Both the position numbers and the translations under genes were made by a program. A stretch of DNA of 9,864 nt. Origin: Ileibacterium sp. GTDB taxonomy: Bacteria; Bacillota_I; Bacilli_A; Erysipelotrichales; Erysipelotrichaceae. The stretch lies in the NCBI GenBank assembly GCA_021443945.1, contig JABUSF010000009.1, forward strand, positions 38,159 through 48,022, in the 5' to 3' direction. Positions 1 to 5,259 of this stretch are shown here, in pieces. The first letter of the stretch is position 1; the number at the start of each line of letters is the position of its first letter. The notes under the pieces are model-generated. The model ran no database searches, was not told the DNA's origin, and saw only the letters and a program-made list of their open reading frames with translations.

Positions 1-51
1 ATCCGGCTGTTAACCGGCAGGTCACAAGTTCGAGTCTTGTTTCAGGCGCCA
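1..51 (+). tRNA. tRNA-Asn(GUU), 3' part
   Basis: The window opens inside a tRNA gene. The anticodon loop CTGTTAA (7-13) carries GTT at 9-11 and is flanked by CCGG/CCGG stem bases. A T-arm follows with stem ACAAG (24-28), loop TTCGAGT and stem CTTGT (36-40). The 3' acceptor strand is 41-47, the discriminator is G48 as in bacterial tRNA-Asn, and an encoded CCA lies at 49-51. The D-arm and 5' acceptor strand lie before the window. An intrinsic terminator follows 15 bases later, so this is the last gene of its transcript. Confidence 0.93.
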
Positions 52-65
52 TTTGAAAATAAACC

Positions 66-92
66 GTCTTCCTGCAAAGGAAGACTTTTTTT
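66..92 (+). terminator. Intrinsic terminator after tRNA-Asn
   Basis: A perfect 7-bp stem, GTCTTCC (66-72) with GGAAGAC (79-85), has a 6-nt loop and is followed by seven T (86-92). It ends only 17 bases before the cutC start codon, so it separates the tRNA transcript from cutC or attenuates read-through into it. Confidence 0.9.
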
Positions 93-109
93 GTATAGGG
101 AGAAATATT

Positions 110-859
110 ATGAATCAGGTCATCATCGAAATCTGTGCCGGCAGCCTCCAGGACTGTCTGTGTGCATGGGAGCTGGGCATCCAACGGGTGGAATTAAATT
201 CCGACTTGTCAGCCGGAGGATTAACCCCCTCTCTGGGAACACTCATTCAAGTCAAAAAGCGCACCGGCCTGAAAGTCATCTGCATGGTTCGACCAAGACC
301 CGGTGGATTTTGTTATGACGATACAGAAACAGAAGTCATGATGGAAGATGCCAGACTCCTTCTGGAAAACGGAGCCGACGGGATCGCTTTCGGCTTTTTA
401 AACGAAGACAAAAGCATCGACCCGACCAAGACAAAAGCCATGTCCGATTTGATTCAAAGCTTTCAAAAGGAATCTGTCTTTCACCGGGCCTTTGACTTAT
501 CCTCTGATCCTTTCCATGATGCCCATCTGCTGGCAGATCTTGGCATCACCCGCATTTTAACCAGCGGAGCCGCTCCAACCGCTGCGCAGGGCGCACAAAC
601 CCTCGCTGCTCTTCAGACCGCTCTGGGCGGCAGAATCGAGATTCTTCCCGGCTGCGGTGTCAATGCCGCTAATGCCCGGCAAATCCTGAACACAACCGTA
701 TGCGGACAGATTCACGCTTCCTGCCGCTCTTTCTTTCCGGATGAAGCCTTTGAAGGAAGCGGTGTCGATTTCAGCGCTGAAACCGGACCAAACCACGGCC
801 AAAAAGGAGCTGCAGACCCTCAGAAAATTAAAGACCTGATCCAGGCCGTCAGCCAATAA
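110..859 (+). CDS. cutC: CutC family protein (putative copper homeostasis, TIM barrel)
   Basis: This 249-residue protein belongs to the CutC family (PF03932), a single-domain cytosolic TIM barrel that E. coli genetics linked to copper tolerance; the molecular activity is not established. It is unrelated to the choline trimethylamine-lyase also called CutC. Visible family blocks are EICAGS (7-12), RVELNSDLSAGGLTPS (26-41), MVRPRPGGF (59-67), FHRAFD (124-129), ILTSG (149-153) and ILPGCGV (178-184). Length is normal for the family. The start is ATG 110, preceded by AGGGAG (97-102) at 7 nt; an in-frame ATG at 53 lies before the upstream terminator and is not used. The gene stands alone, closed by a hairpin directly after its stop codon. 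No promoter is evident between the tRNA terminator and the RBS. Confidence 0.92.
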   Translation: MNQVIIEICAGSLQDCLCAWELGIQRVELNSDLSAGGLTPSLGTLIQVKKRTGLKVICMVRPRPGGFCYDDTETEVMMEDARLLLENGADGIAFGFLNEDKSIDPTKTKAMSDLIQSFQKESVFHRAFDLSSDPFHDAHLLADLGITRILTSGAAPTAAQGAQTLAALQTALGGRIEILPGCGVNAANARQILNTTVCGQIHASCRSFFPDEAFEGSGVDFSAETGPNHGQKGAADPQKIKDLIQAVSQ

Positions 860-864
860 CCATA

Positions 865-916
865 GGATGCATCCGTCATGCAGATTGATCTGCCTGGCAT
901 GGATGCATCCTTTTTT
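865..916 (+). terminator. Intrinsic terminator of cutC
   Basis: The self-complementary decamer GGATGCATCC occurs at 865-874 and again at 901-910, so the two copies pair as a 10-bp stem. The enclosed bases can fold further (GCAGA 880-884 with TCTGC 889-893). Six T follow (911-916). The T-run is only on the cutC side, so the signal is directed at cutC. Confidence 0.87.
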
Positions 917-948
917 CTGACCGGAATTTTACTCCCCATTCAGTCATA

Positions 949-975
949 AGAAAAAGGAGCCGCAGCAGCTCCTTT
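949..975 (-). terminator. Intrinsic terminator of metA
   Basis: A perfect 8-bp stem, AAAGGAGC (953-960) with GCTCCTTT (968-975), has a 7-nt loop. On the minus strand it is followed by a T-rich run (complement of 949-955). It begins 11 bases after the metA stop codon. Confidence 0.88.
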
Positions 976-986
976 GGCAGTTTTCG

Positions 987-1940
987 TTATCCCTTTTTCG
1001 GTTTGTCTTTGAATTCCTTGACAATTTCCAGTTCGTTTAAATCGTATGGGGTTGTCTGGTAGACGATGTAGTTGATCCAGTTGGCAAAAAACAAATTGGC
1101 TGTGGAACGCCAGCTGACGATGGGATACTGACTGTCATCGTCATTTGGATAATAGTTTTCCGGAACATGAATGGGCTTGCCTTCATTTTTATCCCGCAGA
1201 TACTCTCTTTCCAGAGTCAGAGGATCGTACTCGGAATGACCGGTAATAAACACCTGCCGTCCTCCGTCGGTGGAGATGGCGAACACACCGGCCTGCTTGG
1301 AGGAGGCCAGAATTTTCAGCTCCGGATGTTTGACAATGTCTTCTCTCAGAACCGTCATATGCCGGGAATGAGGCACCATAAAGTGATCATCAAACCCCCT
1401 AAATAAGATGGAATGATGGTGCTCCACTTCATGGGGATACACACCAAACAGCTTTTCAGGAAGACCAACTTTGGGAATGCCGTAATGATAATAGAGTCCA
1501 GCCAGGGCACCCCAGCAAATATGCATGGTGGAGTAGACATGTTCCAGAGACCATTCCATAATTTCGCACAGCTCTTTCCAGTACTGAACATCTTCAAATT
1601 CCATATGCTCCACAGGCGCTCCGGTAATCACCAGGCCATCATAGTAATTGTCCTTGATCTCATCAAACACTTTATAGAAATTGGCCATATGGCTTTGGGG
1701 CACATGAGCGGCTTTGTGACTGGCCGTCTGAAGCAGTTCCAGTTCGATCTGCAAAGGGGTATTCCCCAGAAGACGGGTAAACTGGGTTTCCGTATCAATC
1801 TTTGTAGGCATCAAATTAAGCAGAAGAATGTGCAGCGGACGAATATCCTGAGATAGAGCCCGCTTTTCTGTCATTACAAATATATTTTCATCAATCAGGG
1901 TTTGGGTGGCTGGCAAAGCCTCCGGAATTTTAATGGGCAT
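987..1940 (-). CDS. metA: Homoserine O-acetyltransferase (MetA type)
   Basis: A 317-residue cytosolic enzyme that acylates the hydroxyl of L-homoserine, the first committed step of methionine synthesis. Full-length match to the MetA family (PF04204). The catalytic Cys is C142 (HICWGA), and the His and Glu of the active site are H235 and E237 (TGHSEYD). Position 111 is Glu (TGAPVEHMEFEDV). In characterised MetA enzymes Glu here goes with acetyl-CoA and Gly with succinyl-CoA, so O-acetylhomoserine is the likely product even though annotation pipelines often write succinyltransferase. ATG 1940 has AAAGGATG (1948-1955) 7 nt upstream. It lies 86 bp downstream of an RpiR regulator on the same strand. 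No SAM riboswitch or T-box fits in that gap, and no good promoter is seen there. Confidence 0.96.
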   Translation of the reverse strand: MPIKIPEALPATQTLIDENIFVMTEKRALSQDIRPLHILLLNLMPTKIDTETQFTRLLGNTPLQIELELLQTASHKAAHVPQSHMANFYKVFDEIKDNYYDGLVITGAPVEHMEFEDVQYWKELCEIMEWSLEHVYSTMHICWGALAGLYYHYGIPKVGLPEKLFGVYPHEVEHHHSILFRGFDDHFMVPHSRHMTVLREDIVKHPELKILASSKQAGVFAISTDGGRQVFITGHSEYDPLTLEREYLRDKNEGKPIHVPENYYPNDDDSQYPIVSWRSTANLFFANWINYIVYQTTPYDLNELEIVKEFKDKPKKG

Positions 1941-1997
1941 AGCGGGTCATCCTTTCCAAATGCTCCTGCTCTTTTTCCAAAAAGCGCAGAAGATGTA

Positions 1998-2025
1998 TGC
2001 AAAAGCAGGCCAATGTGCCTGCTTT
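1998..2025 (-). terminator. Hairpin after rpiR, probably a weak terminator
   Basis: A perfect 9-bp stem, AAAGCAGGC (2002-2010) with GCCTGCTTT (2017-2025), has a 6-nt loop and starts one base beyond the rpiR stop codon. On the minus strand the stem ends in TTT plus only one further T before GCATAC. The U-tract is therefore short, and termination may be partial, letting transcripts continue into metA. Confidence 0.65.
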
Positions 2026-2026
2026 G

Positions 2027-2905
2027 TTATTTCACTTCAATCAGATCGATCGTCTCTCCTCCGAAAATCTTGCTGTTCTGCTTAAAGCTCATCCGCTTTT
2101 GGGCATTCTCCTGAAAGTGCCCTTTGAAATACAGGGTGAACAGAGAATCAAAAGCGTACAGAACGCTGGCTCTTGTGGTAAAGTCAGCCAGCTCATCAAA
2201 CCGGCTCTGAATCGGATCAATCCAGAACAGAGCACTGGCCAGAGAGCGCATAGCATGGTTTTCATTGGCAGTAATTAAAATAAAGGGACAGCCGTTGGCA
2301 TGCAGGATTTCCCCCACTTTTTTCATGGTTGAGGAAAGGCCATTGATGCTGACAATAATGGCTGCGTCCTGGTCAGACAGGCTGCCAGCGTTGTTGATCT
2401 GGGAATACTGATCAATCGGCACCTGAACATAGCGTCCAATCTCCTGCATCTGGTAGGCGAAGTTGTTGGCAAACCAAATGTTGGCATAGGTGGAAAAGAC
2501 CACCAGACGCCGGGGATTTTTCAAAAGAGACATCATCTTGTGCAGTTCAGCCGGTTCTGCTTTCAAATACGTCTGCTGCAGGGTTCTGGCAGACAGATCC
2601 TTGAGCTGGCCAAGATACTGCAAAGGTGAACCTTCCAGAGTAATATCCGCCCCGTCTGTACTGGCCTGAGCAGGCTCCTTGTCCATTAAGGCAGCCAGAA
2701 GCTCCACTTTCAGAGCATTGATCCCGTCGAGTTCCAGCTTATCCGCAAACCGGTAAATGGTGGACAGGGAGACAAAAGCCTCTTTGGCAATCTGCTTGGG
2801 CTTCAGCTCAATAAAGCGGTATGGATGACGCATGATAAAAGACATGAGTGCTTCTTCGTTGTGCGTAAAATTGGACATGCTGTTCATGCGGTCAAAAATA
2901 TTCAT
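2027..2905 (-). CDS. RpiR/MurR family regulator (HTH + SIS)
   Basis: A 292-residue transcription factor with the RpiR layout. The N-terminal HTH_6 domain spans roughly residues 10-75, with the helix-turn-helix near PKQIAKEAFVSLSTIYRFAD (36-55). The C-terminal SIS sugar-phosphate-binding fold spans roughly 125-260. Such proteins sense phosphosugars and control sugar or amino-sugar genes. The ligand loops are atypical: the first Gly/Ser-rich loop reads FSTYAN (137-142), and the usual S-x-S-G-x-T reads SINGLS (186-191). The native ligand may therefore differ or be absent. ATG 2905 has AAGGGAAG (2914-2921) at 8 nt; internal Met codons follow but lack an equal RBS. The nearest same-strand gene is metA, not a sugar gene, so the target cannot be inferred from context. 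Confidence 0.88.
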   Translation of the reverse strand: MNIFDRMNSMSNFTHNEEALMSFIMRHPYRFIELKPKQIAKEAFVSLSTIYRFADKLELDGINALKVELLAALMDKEPAQASTDGADITLEGSPLQYLGQLKDLSARTLQQTYLKAEPAELHKMMSLLKNPRRLVVFSTYANIWFANNFAYQMQEIGRYVQVPIDQYSQINNAGSLSDQDAAIIVSINGLSSTMKKVGEILHANGCPFILITANENHAMRSLASALFWIDPIQSRFDELADFTTRASVLYAFDSLFTLYFKGHFQENAQKRMSFKQNSKIFGGETIDLIEVK

Positions 2906-2931
2906 AGGCAGTGCTTCCCTTTCGCTTTCTA

Positions 2932-2940
2932 ATCATAACA
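2932..2940 (-). promoter_or_regulatory. Probable extended -10 promoter of rpiR
   Basis: Read on the minus strand, TATGAT (2932-2937) is preceded directly by TGT (2938-2940), the TGn of an extended -10 element. No good -35 is visible at 16-18 nt, which extended -10 promoters tolerate. The implied start near 2925 gives a short leader of about 20 nt ahead of ATG 2905. Confidence 0.5.
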
Positions 2941-3002
2941 GGCTGGCCATAGAAAATGAAAGAGCCATCAAACTGCACAAAACAGATTATTAATGCTGCA
3001 GC

Positions 3003-3986
3003 TTACCGCAGATCGATGACTTCCACGGAATCATAGGCAGGAAGTTTGTGTTCTGTTTCATAGGTATGCACCAGATCCGACTTAGCTTTGGAATCCTGGC
3101 TGTAGTGGGTCGTGTCCGCAAAAACCGGTTTTCCGTCCTTTTTAAAAACGATGTTCAAATCTCCATACTGGTATGTGGCATCCGGGTCTTTGCTTTTAAG
3201 CTTTACAGTTACTTTCCCATTCTGCTCGGCGACTCCATCGTCCAGAATTTCAATGTCGTGAAAATCATTTGCATTGAACTTTTGATACTCATTTAAAATG
3301 TCTTCTTCCGTAGGATTGTCCTTGCGGGACAGGTAGTCATAGCGCATGGGAGTATAGACATCGATCTTGTCATGGTACGGTTCAAATTCGAACTGAAGAT
3401 CCTCTGTTCCGCCCTCCCAGCCGATAATCGTTCCAGAAAGGTAAGCCTGATCTGTAAACAAATCCATTCTTGGGAGGCTTACGTAATCCTCTTCCTCACC
3501 ATCACTGTTTTTGACGGTAACCGTCAGAGAGTTGTAGAGAACTTCCCTGTTTTTGGGCAGTTTGCTGACAGGCACCGTATAGACAAGCGTTTCTCCATCC
3601 ATAAAATAGACAGGTTCTCCAAAAGAGAACACCTCATTCCATGGCATTTTGACAGAATCGTCATCCGCCACGCTGAATGGATCATCGAAAAAGCTGTAGT
3701 TTGATACGATGGTTCCTGCTGTACACACAGCCAGAAGAATGCTCATGCCAATAGCCACAATTTTGACCTTCGGCCTGTAATATACCGTTTCCTTTTTCCG
3801 GCTCTTTTTTGAAGTGGTTTTTCCAGCGGCTGCATTTGATATTTTAGAAGACTCACTGAAGGTGGTTTTCGTGGCCGTTTTTGTTCTTGTTGTTTTCGAG
3901 GTTCCCGTATCAATGACTGTAAACTCCTCAACGGTTACGGTTTTTTTTGACTGTTTGCCATCCTCCGGCATCTTTTCAAATTTCAT
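3003..3986 (-). CDS. Hypothetical single-pass membrane-anchored exported protein
   Basis: I do not recognise this gene; the product is 327 residues. It starts with a hydrophilic cytoplasmic stretch of about 70 residues, Lys/Thr/Ser-rich and probably disordered, ending in a basic cluster. One membrane helix follows (about residues 75-95, VKIVAIGMSILLAVCTAGTIV). The remaining 230 residues form a polar, acidic, beta-rich extracellular region. Its last 80 residues (DIEILDDGV to the end) look like a small beta-sandwich, faintly reminiscent of FxLYD domains; this is a weak resemblance only. ATG 3986 is preferred over the in-frame ATG 3992 (329 residues), because the only RBS, AAAGGG (3995-4000), is 8 nt from 3986 but 2 nt from 3992. 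No catalytic motif, lipobox or LPxTG sorting signal is seen. No clear terminator follows in the gap to rpiR. Confidence 0.8.
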   Translation of the reverse strand: MKFEKMPEDGKQSKKTVTVEEFTVIDTGTSKTTRTKTATKTTFSESSKISNAAAGKTTSKKSRKKETVYYRPKVKIVAIGMSILLAVCTAGTIVSNYSFFDDPFSVADDDSVKMPWNEVFSFGEPVYFMDGETLVYTVPVSKLPKNREVLYNSLTVTVKNSDGEEEDYVSLPRMDLFTDQAYLSGTIIGWEGGTEDLQFEFEPYHDKIDVYTPMRYDYLSRKDNPTEEDILNEYQKFNANDFHDIEILDDGVAEQNGKVTVKLKSKDPDATYQYGDLNIVFKKDGKPVFADTTHYSQDSKAKSDLVHTYETEHKLPAYDSVEVIDLR

Positions 3987-3994
3987 ACTCATTT

Positions 3995-4008
3995 CCCTTT
4001 GCGCAAAG
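3995..4008 (-). promoter_or_regulatory. RBS of the exported protein, overlapping a palindrome
   Basis: AAAGGG (minus, 3995-4000) is the ribosome binding site that fixes the start at 3986. Its 5' half lies in a perfect 12-bp palindrome, CTTTGCGCAAAG (3997-4008). As RNA this can form only a small hairpin, but as DNA it has the symmetry of an operator. Confidence 0.5.
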
Positions 4009-4029
4009 AAACAGACTCATCCCGACCAT

Positions 4030-4054
4030 GCAGTCATATTTGAGTCCGGACTGC
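4030..4054. repeat. Inverted repeat in the 5' leader of the exported protein
   Basis: GCAGTC (4030-4035) pairs with GACTGC (4049-4054) around a 13-nt loop. A separate 10-bp palindrome, AGTCCGGACT (4043-4052), overlaps it, so the RNA could switch between two small folds. Function is unknown. Confidence 0.4.
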
Positions 4055-4161
4055 TATCTTATGTCCCATCCTAGCAAGAATCCGGTTCAATTCACAAGAA
4101 AAGATCAAAATCCAGAAACAAATCCTTTTTGACGCTGAATCTGCCAGATGACGAACCCGGA

Positions 4162-4175
4162 TGTTTTCGCTTTCC
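4162..4175 (-). promoter_or_regulatory. Candidate catabolite-responsive element (cre)
   Basis: Read on the minus strand, GGAAAGCGAAAACA matches the B. subtilis cre core TGNAARCGNWWWCA at all positions except the first T. It lies about 16-29 nt downstream of the predicted start of the 3986-3003 transcript, a location where CcpA would act as a roadblock. It is also upstream of the divergent gene at 4322. The assignment rests on the consensus match alone; no ccpA gene is in the window. Confidence 0.45.
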
Positions 4176-4182
4176 ATATAGC

Positions 4183-4262
4183 ATTCTGTTTCAGAAATGT
4201 ATACCATTTATTCAGAAAACAATTCAAATGCCCTGGGGCATGTTAAAGTACTGAAACAGAAT
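4183..4262. repeat. Paired inverted repeats in the divergent control region
   Basis: This is the structured core of the gene-free stretch 3987-4321. ATTCTGTTTCAG (4183-4194) and CTGAAACAGAAT (4251-4262) are perfect 12-bp reverse complements separated by 56 bp. The left copy belongs to a near-symmetric 13-mer, TTCTGTTTCAGAA (4184-4196). TTCAGAAA recurs in direct orientation at 4190-4197 and 4211-4218, 21 bp apart, which is two helical turns. Between the arms lies a further dyad, ATGCCC-TG-GGGCAT (4228-4241). The arrangement looks like several operator half-sites for a dimeric or looping regulator. Confidence 0.6.
4198..4227 (-). promoter_or_regulatory. Probable promoter of the exported-protein gene
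   Basis: On the minus strand, -35 TTGAAT (4222-4227), an 18-nt spacer and -10 TATACA (4198-4203) preceded by TGG (4204-4206) form an extended -10 promoter. The predicted start near 4191 falls inside the 13-bp symmetric element at 4184-4196 and gives a leader of about 200 nt. I found no comparably good promoter for the plus-strand gene at 4322. Confidence 0.45.
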
Positions 4263-4321
4263 TACCGATGCGCTTTTGGTTCGTGATCAAAAGCTGCTCC
4301 TGTTTAGAAACTGAGGAAGTT

Positions 4322-5200
4322 ATGAGCAAACGCAAATCCAATACAAAATCATTCAACCTTGCCAGCATGGACCAGAAAAGACAAAGCAACTATTCGATCT
4401 ATCTGACAATCCTGTCTGTTCTTTTCCTATATTTGTTTGTCGCCGCGGACAATTTCATTTCGCCCGTTGCCCTGATTGCCGGCTGTTACTGCGCCTGGTA
4501 TGTGCGAAACATCATTAAGCACCAGAATCAGGACAATCGTCCAAAAGCCTGGACAGAAAGACCTGAAAACCGTTATCTTCTGATCGTGTTTGGAATGTTC
4601 ATCTGCACCGGCGCTCTGTTTTCCGGGGGCAACTTTATTTGTCTGCTGGCTTTAGTCTGGCTGTTTACCCGGTTAAGAAAAAGGGTTTCCCAATCGAATC
4701 CAGTCTCTCTTCCCCAGGAAGAGGAGATGGATGATGATCTTCCCGATCTTCCAAAGGCAAAGCCAGAGCCGTCCGCTGTCATCCGTCCGGAATACGCCAG
4801 GGCTTTGGCCATGCTGAAAAACAACCTGACAGAACTGGAATCCAGAGAAGAATCCGTTTCCGACTTTCTTGATGACTATTTTGCCGGCAGCACCATTTCC
4901 AAAAGCCGTTATCTGCAGGTGATTCAAAATGCCAAACACGTTTTGAAAACCAATTATGAAAAGGCTTCTCAGGCTGTAAAGCTGTTTGGAAACTCTGTTC
5001 CCACCCCGGAGCGTCTTGAAATCATGGAGAAGTATGTCCGGGATTCTCAGGATGTCGTCAATAACCTGGAGCGGGTGATTAATGAGCTGATCAAAGTCCA
5101 GCAGTCCGATGTTCTCAACGACGGAAGCAAGCTGGATGTGCTTCTCGATGATTTGGCAGCCACCACCTCTTACTATCAAAAACAGCAGGGATCTCACTGA
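4322..5200 (+). CDS. Hypothetical four-helix membrane protein with alpha-helical C-terminal tail
   Basis: A 292-residue protein I cannot name. A short basic N-terminus leads into four predicted membrane helices in two hairpins (about residues 25-41, 45-63, 84-100 and 103-117). A basic stop (RLRKR) comes next, then an acidic Pro-rich linker (about 128-152). The C-terminal domain of about 135 charged residues is mainly helical, with coiled-coil-like stretches at 160-190 and 230-262. This order resembles XpaC-like proteins (PF10112), but I see no decisive sequence match, and the usual TelA partner is absent. The start is ATG 4322, with GAGG (4313-4316) at a normal distance; an in-frame ATG at 4268 lacks an RBS. 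It is divergent from the exported-protein gene and shares its control region. Confidence 0.8.
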   Translation: MSKRKSNTKSFNLASMDQKRQSNYSIYLTILSVLFLYLFVAADNFISPVALIAGCYCAWYVRNIIKHQNQDNRPKAWTERPENRYLLIVFGMFICTGALFSGGNFICLLALVWLFTRLRKRVSQSNPVSLPQEEEMDDDLPDLPKAKPEPSAVIRPEYARALAMLKNNLTELESREESVSDFLDDYFAGSTISKSRYLQVIQNAKHVLKTNYEKASQAVKLFGNSVPTPERLEIMEKYVRDSQDVVNNLERVINELIKVQQSDVLNDGSKLDVLLDDLAATTSYYQKQQGSH

Positions 5201-5213
5201 GAGATCCCTTTTT
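5187..5213 (+). terminator. Intrinsic terminator overlapping the 4322-5200 stop codon
   Basis: AGGGATCTC (5187-5195) pairs with GAGATCCCT (5201-5209), and the five-base loop ends with the TGA stop (5198-5200). A T-run follows (5209-5213, then GTTT). The last codons and the stop are part of the hairpin. Confidence 0.88.
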
Positions 5214-5223
5214 GTTTGGACGC

Positions 5224-5249
5224 AAAAAAAGCCGGAATCAATCCGGCTT
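5224..5249 (-). terminator. Intrinsic terminator of tkt
   Basis: AAGCCGGA (5229-5236) and TCCGGCTT (5242-5249) form a perfect 8-bp stem with a 5-nt loop. On the minus strand it is followed by a run of seven T (complement of 5224-5230). It lies about 10 bp past the tkt stop codon and converges with the preceding plus-strand terminator. Confidence 0.93.
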
Positions 5250-5259
5250 GACGATTTTA

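Noticed and set aside
53..109. N-terminal extension of CutC from ATG 53
   Set aside because: It would translate through the tRNA terminator hairpin, has no RBS and adds residues outside the CutC family domain.
1941..2026. SAM riboswitch or T-box leader for metA
   Set aside because: The gap is too short and lacks the conserved core of either element; only a terminator-like hairpin is seen.
2917..2930. Possible cre site over the rpiR start
   Set aside because: Only the left half (GAAAGCG) fits; three of the last positions mismatch, so the match is no better than expected by chance. A similar half match at about 8606-8620 was dropped for the same reason.
4268..4321. 18-residue extension of the four-helix membrane protein from ATG 4268
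   Set aside because: There is no RBS before 4268, whereas ATG 4322 has GAGG at a normal distance.
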